Notes: generated from the letters alone by a model not told the origin. A DNA stretch of 64,000 nucleotides from Bacteroides sp. OM05-12 (GCF_003438995.1 NZ_QSUN01000022.1:1-64000), one strand, 5' to 3'. Positions 15,472 through 24,339 are shown, counted from the first letter of the stretch. A program made the numbers and translations.

Positions 15472-16746
15472 ATGAAAATAGGAATAGATATCTGGCAAGA
15501 AATATTCAGTACGATACGCCGGAACAAATTACGAACGTTCCTCACCGGATTCTCCGTATCATGGGGAATCTTCATGCTAATCATCCTGCTAGGTTCAGGC
15601 AACGGACTGATGAACGGATTTACCAGCAACTTCTCCGACCGTGCCATCAACTCCGTGCAAGTATCCACTTGGAAGACAAGAGTTGCTTACGCCGGTATGC
15701 AGTCCGGAAGAAGAATCAGCCTGGACAACACGGATTTAATGCTAACCGAGAAAGAGTTTGAAGATAACGTAATCAAAGCCAGCGGCACTATTTATAAATG
15801 GAATTGCACCTTTACTTACGGCAGCGACTACGTCTCAGGACCATTATATGGAGTGCACCCGGTATATACGGAAATAGAACCTTATAAAATAGCGGAAGGA
15901 AACGGGCGCTTTATCAATGAATTGGATATAAAAGAGGCACGCAAAGTGGTTGTTATCCATCCTAAGACGGCCGAAACCCTCTTCAAAAAGGAAAACGCCA
16001 TCGGTAAATTCATCAATATCAATGGAATAGCTTATAAAGTCATCGGAGTCTATGTACAGGATTTCAGAAGAAACGACCAAATAGGTTTTATCCCGTTTAC
16101 TACGGCACAGCTTATTTATAATCAGGGAACTACACTACAAAACATTATCTTTTCCACAAAAGAATTAAATACGATAGAGGCAAATGAGTCATTCGAAAAA
16201 GACTACCGGAAAGTCATAGCGGCGCACCATCAGTTTAGTCCGGATGACACCGGAGCTATGTGGATATGGAACCGCTTCACCCAATATCTGGAAACAATGA
16301 CCGCCCAAAACATACTGAATACGGCAATCTGGGTAATCGGCATCTTTACATTGCTCTCCGGAATTGTCGGAGTGAGCAATATCATGCTTATCACTGTAAA
16401 AGAAAGGACAAAAGAATTCGGTATCCGCAAAGCATTGGGTGCTTCTCCGTCATCTATATTGTGGCTGATAATTCTCGAATCTATCGTTATAACCACTTTA
16501 TTCGGATATATCGGCATGGTGGCAGGGATAGGGGTAACAGAATGGGCGTCTGTCTATTTTGACGCACAGGCAGCCGCACAAGCCACAGACGAGATGAACT
16601 TCACGATCTTCAAAGATCCGACTATCAGTCTGGGCATGGCTCTGCAAGCTACTACCGTATTGATTCTTGCCGGAACGCTTGCCGGCTTCTTCCCGGCACG
16701 GAAAGCCGTACAGATAAAACCGATTGAAGCACTTAGAGCAGACTGA
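15472..16746 (+). CDS. MacB-type ABC transporter permease (first of two)
   Basis: A 424-aa inner-membrane protein with the MacB layout: a TM helix at about 20-43 after IWQEIFSTIRRNKLRTFLTG, a periplasmic MacB core domain to about residue 280, then an FtsX-like block of three TM helices (about 285-310, 335-360 and 385-410) with KERTKEFGIRKALGASP in the first cytoplasmic loop and FFPARKAVQIKPIEALRAD at the end. The next gene encodes a paralogue starting 2 nt after this stop, so the pair forms a heterodimeric permease. Confidence 0.92.
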   Translation: MKIGIDIWQEIFSTIRRNKLRTFLTGFSVSWGIFMLIILLGSGNGLMNGFTSNFSDRAINSVQVSTWKTRVAYAGMQSGRRISLDNTDLMLTEKEFEDNVIKASGTIYKWNCTFTYGSDYVSGPLYGVHPVYTEIEPYKIAEGNGRFINELDIKEARKVVVIHPKTAETLFKKENAIGKFININGIAYKVIGVYVQDFRRNDQIGFIPFTTAQLIYNQGTTLQNIIFSTKELNTIEANESFEKDYRKVIAAHHQFSPDDTGAMWIWNRFTQYLETMTAQNILNTAIWVIGIFTLLSGIVGVSNIMLITVKERTKEFGIRKALGASPSSILWLIILESIVITTLFGYIGMVAGIGVTEWASVYFDAQAAAQATDEMNFTIFKDPTISLGMALQATTVLILAGTLAGFFPARKAVQIKPIEALRAD

Positions 16747-16748
16747 TT

Positions 16749-18011
16749 ATGAATATGAATATAATAGATATAGACCGTTGGCAGGAAATCTGGATGACGA
16801 TTACCCGCAACAAAACACGGAGCTTACTCACGGCTTTCGGCGTATTCTGGGGAATCTTTATGCTGGTAGCTTTGATTGGCGGAGGCAACGGATTGCAGAA
16901 CATGATGAGCCGTTCATTCAGCGGCATCGCCACCAATTCCTGTTTTTTTATGAGCCAGCAAACGAGCGAGGCATACAAAGGTTTCCGCAAAGGGCGTTAC
17001 TGGAACTTGGAAATGAACGATATAGACATTCTGCGCTCCAACATAAAAGAGATTGAATACATTACCCCGATTTTATTCGGAGGATGGAAAGATAATAATA
17101 CAGTCTATGGCGACAAAGCCTATACGGCAGGCGTAAAAGGTGTTTTACCGGAATATGAAAAGATAGAAGCTCAAAAAATAACATACGGACGTTTCATTAA
17201 CGATATGGACGTAAAAGAGCAAAGAAAAGTATGCTTCATCGGGAAACGTATCTACGAAGCCCTGTTCAATAAAGGAGAAAACCCATCCGGCAAGTTTATA
17301 CGCATAGACGGTATTTATTATCAGGTCATCGGTGTGGCGGGAGATGCGTCGGACAATATCAGCATCGGCGGTAATGCGGAAGAAATGGTTGTATTGCCAT
17401 TCTCCACGATGCAGATGGCCTATCACGCCGGTAACAATGTGGATCTGATAGGACTGACGGGAAAGCCCGACGTCCCCATCAGCCGGATACAGGAACAGGT
17501 GGAAACGATTATCAAACAAAACCACCTGATTGCACCGAATGATGCACAGGCTCTGTTCTCTATGAACATGGAAAAGATGTTCAAACAGTTCGACAACCTT
17601 TTCCTAGGCATCCGGTTGCTAATCTGGATTGTAGGTCTGGGCACTTTATTTGCAGGTATCATCGGAGTAAGCAATATCATGATGGTGACGGTACGTGAGC
17701 GGACAGGAGAAATCGGCATACGGCGTGCCATCGGAGCCAGACCGTTTGACATTATGCGGCAAATACTGAGTGAAAGCATGATTCTGACAAGTATTGCCGG
17801 ATTTTTGGGAATATCTTTTGCCGTACTCGTACTTCAGGTGGTAAATGTAGGTATCAGTTCATCCGCCGATTATGACGCCGGATTCCAGATATCTTTCGGC
17901 GTTGCGGTAGGCACAGCCGTTATTTTAATGACATTAGGCACACTTGCAGGGCTGGCTCCGGCATTCCGTGCCATGGGCATAAAACCGATTGAAGCCATTA
18001 GGGAAGAATAA
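16749..18011 (+). CDS. MacB-type ABC transporter permease (second of two)
   Basis: A 420-aa paralogue of the preceding permease with the same order: RWQEIWMTITRNKTRSLLTA and a first TM helix, periplasmic core, then three TM helices with RERTGEIGIRRAIGARP in the loop and LAPAFRAMGIKPIEAIREE at the end. Bacteroidetes commonly use two different MacB-like permeases with a separate ATPase where proteobacterial MacB has both in one chain. The adaptor gene follows after 25 nt. Confidence 0.92.
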   Translation: MNMNIIDIDRWQEIWMTITRNKTRSLLTAFGVFWGIFMLVALIGGGNGLQNMMSRSFSGIATNSCFFMSQQTSEAYKGFRKGRYWNLEMNDIDILRSNIKEIEYITPILFGGWKDNNTVYGDKAYTAGVKGVLPEYEKIEAQKITYGRFINDMDVKEQRKVCFIGKRIYEALFNKGENPSGKFIRIDGIYYQVIGVAGDASDNISIGGNAEEMVVLPFSTMQMAYHAGNNVDLIGLTGKPDVPISRIQEQVETIIKQNHLIAPNDAQALFSMNMEKMFKQFDNLFLGIRLLIWIVGLGTLFAGIIGVSNIMMVTVRERTGEIGIRRAIGARPFDIMRQILSESMILTSIAGFLGISFAVLVLQVVNVGISSSADYDAGFQISFGVAVGTAVILMTLGTLAGLAPAFRAMGIKPIEAIREE

Positions 18012-18036
18012 AAAAACAAAATTGAATAAATACATT

Positions 18037-19134
18037 ATGAAGAAGTTCTTAAAGATTGCGTTATCAGTGGTAGTTGTTGCCATATTTATCGGAACATTCG
18101 TATTCTTGTACGTTAAGTCGAAGCCCAAGCAGGTGGCTTATGAGATTGTAACTCCTGCAATAGCGGACATTGAGAAAAGTACCGTTGCCACAGGAAAAGT
18201 AGAGCCACGTGACGAAGTACTCATCAAACCGCAAATATCGGGCATTATCTCCGATGTTTACAAAGAAGCGGGACAGCCCGTAAAGAAAGGTGAAATAATA
18301 GCCAAAGTAAAGGTTATCCCGGAAATGTCGCAGCTCAACTCCGCAGAGAGCCGTTTGCGCCTTGCCGAGCTCAACTACTCCCAGACCCAACAAGAGTTTG
18401 GACGTATGAAACAACTTCATAAAGACAACCTGATAAGCAAGGAAGAATATGAAAAGAGCGAGCTTGCCATGAAACAGGCTAAAGAAGAAAAAGAAACGGC
18501 CAAGGATAATCTGGACATTGTCAGAGACGGAATCACACAAAACAGTGCATCTTACAGCACAACCATGATTCGCAGTACCATCGACGGACTCATCTTGGAT
18601 GTCCCCATAAAAGTAGGTAATTCCGTGATTATGAGTAACACGTTCAATGACGGAACTACGATTGCTACCGTAGCCGACATGAACGACCTTATCTTCAAAG
18701 GCAAAATAGATGAAACGGAAGTGGGACGCATCCATGAAGGAATGCCTATAAAACTGACCATCGGGGCTTTACAGGGCATCAACTTCGATGCGATGCTGGA
18801 ATACATATCTCCTAAAGGAGTGGAAGAAAACGGAGCCAACCTGTTTGAAATAAAAGCAGCCATCACCGTTCCCGACACAGTGAAGATACGTTCCGGTTAC
18901 AGCGCCAATGCCGAAATCATGCTGAATCAGGCAAAGCAAGTCCTCACGGTTCCCGAAGGTTGCGTGGAATTCAGTAACGACTCATCCTTCGTTTATGTAC
19001 TGACAGACTCCGTTCCTGAACAAAAATTCAAGAAACAACAAGTCAAACTCGGTATCAGTGACGGTATCAAGATAGAAATAAAGAATGGTATTGCCGGGAA
19101 AGATAAAATCCGCGGTAGTAAAAAAGACAACTAA
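18037..19134 (+). CDS. MacA-like periplasmic adaptor (HlyD family)
   Basis: A 365-aa membrane-fusion protein. It has one N-terminal anchor (MKKFLKIALSVVVVAIFIGT), a lipoyl-like half (ATGKVEPRDEVLIKPQISG), a helical hairpin at about 90-170 rich in E, K and Q (LRLAELNYSQTQQEFGRM...), then beta-barrel and membrane-proximal domains (VADMNDLIFKGKIDE). It would link the MacB-like permeases to the TolC-like channel. The start at 18037 is preferred because the ORF extension to 17989 lies within the preceding permease gene and has no anchor-like N terminus. Confidence 0.92.
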   Translation: MKKFLKIALSVVVVAIFIGTFVFLYVKSKPKQVAYEIVTPAIADIEKSTVATGKVEPRDEVLIKPQISGIISDVYKEAGQPVKKGEIIAKVKVIPEMSQLNSAESRLRLAELNYSQTQQEFGRMKQLHKDNLISKEEYEKSELAMKQAKEEKETAKDNLDIVRDGITQNSASYSTTMIRSTIDGLILDVPIKVGNSVIMSNTFNDGTTIATVADMNDLIFKGKIDETEVGRIHEGMPIKLTIGALQGINFDAMLEYISPKGVEENGANLFEIKAAITVPDTVKIRSGYSANAEIMLNQAKQVLTVPEGCVEFSNDSSFVYVLTDSVPEQKFKKQQVKLGISDGIKIEIKNGIAGKDKIRGSKKDN

Positions 19135-19149
19135 TCCCCCCTGCTGTTT

Positions 19150-20463
19150 ATGAAAACAAGAATCATCATATACCTATCCCTACTCTGTTGCACAGGAATA
19201 AAAGCCCAAAAACAGTGGACGTTGAGCGATTGTATCGACTATGCCATAGAGCATAATCTGGAGATACAAAAGCAAGAAGTAACGCAAAAGCAACAAGAGA
19301 TAGAATTGAACACGGCCAAGTTCAGCCGGTTGCCGAACCTGAACGGGAACGCTTCACAATCGTTCGATTTCGGGCGTGCCCTGAACAGTCAGAACATCTA
19401 TACCGACCGAAATACCAAAAACACCTCCTTCAATGTCAGTACGGATATCCCCCTTTTCACCGGGATGCAGATACCCAATACCATTGCACTGAACAAATTG
19501 AATCTGAAAGCATCCGTGGAAGACCTGAACAAGGCGAAAGAGGACATCGGTATTCAGGTTACTTCTTCTTTTCTGCAAGTGCTTTTCAATGAAGAACTCT
19601 ACAAGGTGGCACAAGAGCAGGTACGGCTGAGCAAAGAGCAATATGAACGTATCAAACGCCTCAACGAAGTTGGCAAAGCAGCCGTGTCCGAAGTATACGA
19701 AGCCAAATCCCGCGTAGCGCAAGACGAGCTGTCCATGACTCAAACCTACAATAATTGGAAACTGGCACTTCTCGACCTTAGCCAACTATTAGAGTTACCG
19801 TCTCCCGAAGGATTCGAAATCATATCACCGGAAGAACAACCCGATTTTCAAACCCTGTCTTCTCCGGACGACCTGTTCAATATTGCCGTTTTAAGCAAAC
19901 CCGGTATTCTCGCCACACAATACCGTCTGCAAGGGATGGGCAAAAGTATCCGAATCGCTCAGAGTGCCTACTATCCCAAGCTCTCTTTCGGGGCGGGAAT
20001 CAGCACTGCATACTATAATCTGAAAGGAGTTGACAACGAACCGTTTGGTAAACAATTGGGCAATAATTTCAGCAAATACGTCGGCTTTACATTAAGCGTG
20101 CCCATCTTCAATCGTTTGGAAACCCGCAACCGTGTACGGACAGCCCGCCTCAACCAGACGATGCAGTCATTGGCACTGGAAGATTCCAAGAAAACATTGT
20201 ATAAAGAGATACAACAAGCGTACTACAACGCCGTGGCAGCACAAAGCAAGTACAACTCATGCGAAACAGCAATGGCTGCAAGCGATGCATCGTTCCGGTT
20301 GATGAAAGAGAAATACGACAACGGTAAAGCCACCGCCGTAGAGTACAACGAGATAAAAACCAACCTGATGAAAGCAACTTCCGATAAGATACAAGCCAAA
20401 TATGAATACATCTTCCGCAAGAAGATATTGGATTTCTATAAAGGCATACCGTTAAACCAATAG
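19150..20463 (+). CDS. TolC-family outer-membrane efflux channel
   Basis: A 437-aa exported protein with signal peptide MKTRIIIYLSLLCCTGIKAQ and two TolC repeats: the first from WTLSDCIDYAIEHNLEIQKQ to about residue 210, the second from FNIAVLSKPGILATQYRL to the end. Long Q/E/K-rich helices form the tunnel. It closes the operon, which thus has all parts needed to move a substrate from periplasm to outside. The substrate is unknown; macrolides, peptides or lipoproteins are known for the family. A hairpin at 20483-20533 follows the stop by 19 nt. Confidence 0.93.
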   Translation: MKTRIIIYLSLLCCTGIKAQKQWTLSDCIDYAIEHNLEIQKQEVTQKQQEIELNTAKFSRLPNLNGNASQSFDFGRALNSQNIYTDRNTKNTSFNVSTDIPLFTGMQIPNTIALNKLNLKASVEDLNKAKEDIGIQVTSSFLQVLFNEELYKVAQEQVRLSKEQYERIKRLNEVGKAAVSEVYEAKSRVAQDELSMTQTYNNWKLALLDLSQLLELPSPEGFEIISPEEQPDFQTLSSPDDLFNIAVLSKPGILATQYRLQGMGKSIRIAQSAYYPKLSFGAGISTAYYNLKGVDNEPFGKQLGNNFSKYVGFTLSVPIFNRLETRNRVRTARLNQTMQSLALEDSKKTLYKEIQQAYYNAVAAQSKYNSCETAMAASDASFRLMKEKYDNGKATAVEYNEIKTNLMKATSDKIQAKYEYIFRKKILDFYKGIPLNQ

Positions 20464-20482
20464 GGAAAAAGATAAAACAGAC

Positions 20483-20533
20483 ATACGGTCGATTGTTTGC
20501 AAACAATAGGAGTTTGTGAACAATCGACCGTAT
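20483..20533. repeat. Perfect 22-bp hairpin, copy 2 of a dispersed family
   Basis: Left arm 20483-20504, loop AATAGGA (20505-20511), right arm 20512-20533. All 22 positions pair, two of them as G-U. Compared with copy 1 at 6107-6157, the outer stem GGTCCTTTG/CAAAGGACC has become GGTCGATTG/CAATCGACC, so changes occur on both sides and pairing is kept. It probably ends the efflux operon transcript. Confidence 0.8.
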
Positions 20534-20634
20534 CTTTGTCATCAAACGTCCTTATGATTTTTTCAATCAACCTGATGTTTTTTTTAAACATCGAGGTGTT
20601 TGTAAAAAACATCAAGGTCATTTCAAAATCACCT

Positions 20635-20730
20635 AAGGGAGCGTTGTCCAACGCTTAAGGGAGCGACGTCTAACGCTCCCTTGAGCGATAGCTTACATCT
20701 ACGGGAGCGTAAGGCATCACTCCCTTAGGC
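20635..20730. repeat. Cluster of short inverted GGGAGCG repeats
   Basis: The motif AAGGGAGCG and its complement CGCTCCCTT occur several times within 95 bp, beginning CTAAGGGAGCG (20635) and ending CTCCCTTAGG (about 20730), with an inner GCGTTGTCCAACGC hairpin. Just upstream (20555-20630) there is a similar set of short CATC/GATG-rich inverted repeats. It is non-coding and has strong folding potential; the role is unknown. Confidence 0.55.
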
Positions 20731-20748
20731 GTTTCAACCTACCTATTT

Positions 20749-21022
20749 TGCAGTTATGCAATTTACTTGAGCTTACCTTCACCTTATCACTTTTTGCTCC
20801 TTTATTATTGATACCCAAACGGTTATAGTGAAGGTAACTTTTTCAGGCAATAAGGAAAATTAAAAATGGGGCGTTGACCCTCTCTCTCTTAAACAACTTT
20901 CAATTCTCAACTCTCAATTCTCAACTAAAAAAGTTACCTTCACTATAACATCCTATCAATCAGAGATAAAACAGCAAAAGGTGATAAGGTGAAGGCAAGC
21001 TCAAGTAAATTGAATAACAGCT
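20749..21022. repeat. MITE-like element with ~94-bp inverted repeats
   Basis: The left arm (20749-20842) and the right arm (20929-21022) are imperfect inverted repeats sharing CAATTTACTTGAGCTT, CCTTCACCTTATCAC and TTATAGTGAAGGTAACTTTT in order. The 86-bp centre (20843-20928) has no ORF and contains a short CAATTCTCAACT direct repeat. The whole could fold as one long hairpin. No transposase gene is present, so it is either a miniature element mobilised in trans or a palindromic intergenic repeat. Confidence 0.75.
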
Positions 21023-21048
21023 AAATCAACAAAACACGAAGCTAAAAC

Positions 21049-21836
21049 CTACTCTACTAAAACTTTTTGAGCTTTATCATTTACTTTCACCAAATAAATC
21101 CCCGGTGAAACCGTAAGGGCAAATGTACCGACCACTTTTTCTTGCCGAACCAAACTCCCGTTGATTGCATAAATATTGACACTTACCGGCATATCGGTTG
21201 GATTGTCCACTCTTATTTCTCCACCGAAAGATGTAATTTGATAATCGGTAGCAGAAGCTCTACCAACGGATGAAGGAAAATCATTGGTTTCTACAATATT
21301 ATCGAAATCCACCCAATAAGGGGACTCACGATATAAATCGCCGGAACCGACGGGAACATACAATGTAAGGTCTTTATTGCTTTGGAAAATACAGAAAGGT
21401 TCATAAGACTCATTATCATTATTAATATTGTAATAAGCAGTCATCGGAGGCGTTTTTGCCATACAGTAAACACGCTCCAAAAAATCAGAAAGACGAAAAG
21501 CACCCTGATCAATGTATTCAATGGATGCCGGAAGCACTACTTCCGTCAAAAAGTTCTCTCTAAAAGCATCCTTCCCGATTCTTTTCAGGTTCTTGGACAT
21601 CTGCACCTCCTTTATCGGACCGTAGAACGCATTATCATGAATTACAGTCACATTATCCGGTATAACAAGCGAAGTCAAATTTTTATTCCGCTCAAGAAAA
21701 CTCACCGGAATCTCCGTTATATTTTGAGGCAATGTAATACTCTGCAGACTGAAAGTTTCCTGAAAACATCCGTCTCCCAAGTTGGTAACAGTACCCGGAA
21801 TTACTATTTCTTTCAATTTTTCAGAAGCAAAGGTAG
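21049..21836 (-). pseudogene. BspA-like leucine-rich-repeat surface protein, 5' part lost at the ICE junction
   Basis: The minus strand encodes about 260 residues of LRR_5/BspA repeats of about 23 aa (LKEIVIPGTVTNLGDGCF, LQSITLPQNITEIP, LTSLVIPDNVTVIHDNAF, LTEVVLPASIEYIDQGAF), then a C-terminal beta domain ending GIYLVKVNDKAQKVLVE, which resembles a secretion/sorting tail. The reading frame stays open for another 100 codons to 22146, but that part has no repeat, no signal peptide and looks like chance translation. The change happens at the CTACCTTTGC core at 21836-21827, so the gene has been cut by insertion of the ICE. The 5' part should lie beyond the right end of the element. Confidence 0.75.
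21827..21836 (-). other. Probable left attachment junction (attL core)
   Basis: The minus strand reads CTACCTTTGC, nine of ten positions of the GTANNTTTGC core known for CTnDOT-type IntDOT attachment sites. LRR coding sequence stops making sense exactly here, and the integrase gene starts 363 bp to the right. The junction is inferred; the other end is outside the window. Confidence 0.6.
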
Positions 21837-22199
21837 AAATAAAAAGTGGAAATGGGAAATACGGAGCGATAGAATTGATAGACAAGAGGTTTAGGGAATT
21901 TGGGGTTGAAGAGCGAAGCCAACGAAAACCGGAATAAAGCCAAGTTGAACCGGAGCTGCGTAACCTAATAGTAACCTGTGTATTTTCACCGAGAAGGTTA
22001 TGAGATAGATATGGGTGATGAACGTAAGGTGTTAAGGATAAGCAGTTTTGGAGAGAAACGAAGGTTTTAAGGAAGGGGATTTGGAAAAAGCGACCGAAAA
22101 AAATATGAAAAGCGATTTGTCTGCTTTGCTCCGCTCCGGTTTGCATATCAATGAATGATTCTTCATAACGTAATTTTGAACCTAAAAAAAAGTAGAGTT
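21837..22199. other. ICE left end with candidate integrase arm sites
   Basis: This is non-coding sequence between the attachment core and the integrase ATG. It contains three related short direct repeats: AAGGTTATGAGA (21994-22005), AAGGTGTTAAGGA (22026-22038) and AAGGTTTTAAGGA (22061-22073), 32 and 35 bp apart. They may be arm-type sites for the integrase. TAATTTTG at 22171-22178 is an exact -7 box, 22 nt before the integrase start. Confidence 0.45.
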
Positions 22200-23441
22200 A
22201 TGAAGAGTACATTTTCGACAATCTTTTATCTGAAAAGATTAGCAGTGAAGAAAGACGGTACAGTGCCTATCATGGGACGTATCACAGTGGACGGTACACA
22301 GACGCAGTTCAGTTGTAAACTGAATATCCACCCGGATTTGTGGGATACGAAAGCGGGACGGGCAACAGGACGCAGCACAGTGGCGCTGGAAACAAACCGC
22401 ATGCTCGACAAGATGCGGGTGAAAATCAATCAGCATTATCAGGAGATAATGGACCGTGACAATTTTGTCACAGCGGAGAAAGTGAAGAATGCCTTTCTCG
22501 GACTGGAACATCGTTTCCGTACGTTAATGACGGTGTACGAGCAGTATCTAAAAGATTATAAGAAGCTGTGTGATGAAGATATGAAGTCTATCAAGACGTA
22601 TCAGAAATATCAGACGGTGTATAAGCACCTGAAAGATTTCCTTTACCAACGGTATAATCTGAAAGATATTGCGCTGAAAGAACTGACGCTGGCTTTTATC
22701 AAGGATTTTGATATGTATCTGCGCACGGATAGGCATTGTTGCAATAATACGGTATGGATTTATACCGCTCCCCTGCGCACAATGATAAATGTGGCTCTTG
22801 ATAATGAATGGCTCACCCGTGACCCTTTCCGCAAATATGAGATTGAAAAGGAGGAAACGACACGTACTTTCCTTAATAAAGAGGAAATAGCACGCCTTTT
22901 AGATACTCCGATGAAAAATGCAAAGCAGGAATTAATCAGGGATTTGTTTTTATTTTGTACATTTACGGGCTTGGCTTTCGCGGATTTGTATAATCTTTCG
23001 GAAGAGAACCTGCGGACGTATTTCGACGATCACCTTTGGATAAACATTCCACGCCAAAAGACAAACGTAGTTTCCAATATCCGGTTGCTGGATATTCCGC
23101 GCAGATTGATTAACAAATATCGTGACCTTGCGACGGATGGCAGGGTGTTCCCCGTTCCGGGTTATCAGGTATGTTTGTATAATATCAAACACCCGATAGC
23201 GAAGCGATGCGGAATAACCAAACACCTGACATGGCATGTATCCCGTCACACTATGGCAACAGAGGTGTGTATGACGAACGGCGTACCCATTGAAACGGTG
23301 AGTTCGATTTTGGGACACAAGAGCATTAAGACGACACAAGTCTATGCGAAAATCACAAAAGAAAAATTGAACCGTGATATGGAAAACCTTGCTGACCGCT
23401 TGGGAGACATCAAGGAATTTGCCGTTATGAAAGCCGTATGA
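22200..23441 (+). CDS. IntDOT-like tyrosine recombinase (ICE integrase)
   Basis: A 413-aa site-specific recombinase. It has an N-terminal arm-binding domain (MKSTFSTIFYLKRLAVKKDG), a SAM-like core-binding domain (about 95-190), and a catalytic domain with the beta-strand lysine in IPRQKTNVVSNIRL, H346-x-x-R349 in WHVSRHT, G372-H373 in SILGHKS and nucleophile Y382 in TTQVYAKI. The position of the first catalytic arginine, in TGLAFADL, is alanine (A259). IntDOT of CTnDOT also lacks this arginine. The start at 22200 follows a -7 box and gives the normal family N terminus; the upstream ATG at 22155 is before that box. The enzyme integrates and excises the element at GTANNTTTGC-like cores. Confidence 0.95.
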   Translation: MKSTFSTIFYLKRLAVKKDGTVPIMGRITVDGTQTQFSCKLNIHPDLWDTKAGRATGRSTVALETNRMLDKMRVKINQHYQEIMDRDNFVTAEKVKNAFLGLEHRFRTLMTVYEQYLKDYKKLCDEDMKSIKTYQKYQTVYKHLKDFLYQRYNLKDIALKELTLAFIKDFDMYLRTDRHCCNNTVWIYTAPLRTMINVALDNEWLTRDPFRKYEIEKEETTRTFLNKEEIARLLDTPMKNAKQELIRDLFLFCTFTGLAFADLYNLSEENLRTYFDDHLWINIPRQKTNVVSNIRLLDIPRRLINKYRDLATDGRVFPVPGYQVCLYNIKHPIAKRCGITKHLTWHVSRHTMATEVCMTNGVPIETVSSILGHKSIKTTQVYAKITKEKLNRDMENLADRLGDIKEFAVMKAV

Positions 23442-23513
23442 GATACGGCAGGGCTGAAAGGATAAACAGAGAATCAAGTAGAACGAAGTGTGAAATTTAT
23501 TAAGTGTACAAGT

Positions 23514-23888
23514 ATGGAATGGGACATCATAAAATTTGAAAACGGAAGAATGTTCGCAACCGGAAGTAACGTGTTAATGACCTCAACGGAACTCGGCGAG
23601 TTGTTCGAGGTCAGTCCTGCACAAGTGGATCGGGCGGTTCAGAGATTGATTAAGAGGGGTATTTTTGATAAGTATGCAATTTATAAGACTATCCCGGTGG
23701 AAGGACACGAAGATAAAATCGGCTGGACGAGAGAGGTGTACGGCATAGAGGTGATTATTCCACTTGCCTACGAATGGGACAACGCTTTTACCCGTATGTT
23801 CAGGAAATGGCTGGCGGAAAAAGCGACGAGCATGATAAAAGAAACTCCGACGATATTTATACAGTGTGGAAAAGGATTTGTCTGCTAA
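23514..23888 (+). CDS. Small winged-helix-like hypothetical protein of the ICE
   Basis: A 124-aa protein (start at MEWDIIKFENGRMFATG; an ATG at 23490 is an alternative). The segment LMTSTELGELFEVSPAQVDRAVQRLIKRGIF has the spacing of a helix-turn-helix: a conserved-looking ELFEVS turn followed by a recognition helix. The C-terminal half (WDNAFTRMFRKWLAEKATS) is helical and basic. It lies directly behind the integrase and ends at a perfect terminator (23915-23950). A DNA-binding role in integration or its control is inferred; I do not recognise a named family. Confidence 0.65.
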   Translation: MEWDIIKFENGRMFATGSNVLMTSTELGELFEVSPAQVDRAVQRLIKRGIFDKYAIYKTIPVEGHEDKIGWTREVYGIEVIIPLAYEWDNAFTRMFRKWLAEKATSMIKETPTIFIQCGKGFVC

Positions 23889-23914
23889 ATATTCCGAAGG
23901 ATAATCAAATGACT

Positions 23915-23950
23915 AACGGGCAGTCTTGCAAGTAAGCAAGGCTGCCCGTT
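23915..23950 (+). terminator. Strong hairpin terminator
   Basis: AACGGGCAGTCTTGC (23915-23929) pairs with GCAAGGCTGCCCGTT (23936-23950), with one G-T pair, around a 6-nt loop, followed by GGTCGTTTT. It closes the integrase/winged-helix transcript. Confidence 0.8.
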
Positions 23951-24019
23951 GGTCGTTTTAGGAGTGGAACGACAGAACATCATACCGGATTTCGGTTTCA
24001 GGGAAGTCAGTTGCATGCG

Positions 24020-24319
24020 CTATCTGATGGCTTTACGATAGTTCTCTTCCAATAGTTGTTGAAGGTCGTATTCGCGGTATAAGACCTTGCCACCAAAAAT
24101 GATGAAGGGGAGCGTGCGTGCGGTGCGGTATTCCTGCAAGGTGCGGCGGCTGACTTTCAGCATTTGAGAGACTTCCTTGTCGGTGAGATAACGTTCGCCG
24201 TTCATGGGCGGACGGTAGTTTTCGGTAAGGCGGCTTGCCGCTTTTGCGCTTTTTCTTAATGCGTGCAGTACGGCGGCTATCTGCTCGTCGTCTGCGGTGA
24301 GGACTCTGTTCTCTGACAT
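24020..24319 (-). CDS. Excisionase-like helix-turn-helix protein
   Basis: A 99-aa protein with a MerR/excisionase-type HTH: RYLTDKEVSQMLKVSRRTLQEYRTARTLPFIIFGGKVLYREYDLQQLLEEN. This layout (LTxxEVxxxLxVSxxTLxxYR...G..YR..DL..LL) is that of HTH_17 domain proteins that act as recombination directionality factors or regulators in Bacteroidales ICEs. It is on the minus strand after another HTH gene (24360-24659), 40 nt apart. The motif ACCACTAAATCC lies 8 nt before the ATG. A role in excision is likely but not shown. Confidence 0.82.
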   Translation of the reverse strand: MSENRVLTADDEQIAAVLHALRKSAKAASRLTENYRPPMNGERYLTDKEVSQMLKVSRRTLQEYRTARTLPFIIFGGKVLYREYDLQQLLEENYRKAIR

Positions 24320-24327
24320 AACTCTGC

Positions 24328-24339
24328 GGATTTAGTGGT
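24328..24339 (-). promoter_or_regulatory. ACCACTAAATCC motif 8 nt before a start codon
   Basis: The minus strand reads ACCACTAAATCC, then 8 nt, then the ATG of the HTH gene at 24319. The same motif stands before other ICE genes at the same distance. Confidence 0.6.

Noticed and set aside
21837..22146. N-terminal 100 codons of the LRR reading frame as part of the protein
   Set aside because: No LRR units, no signal peptide and odd composition; it fits better as ICE end sequence read through by chance.
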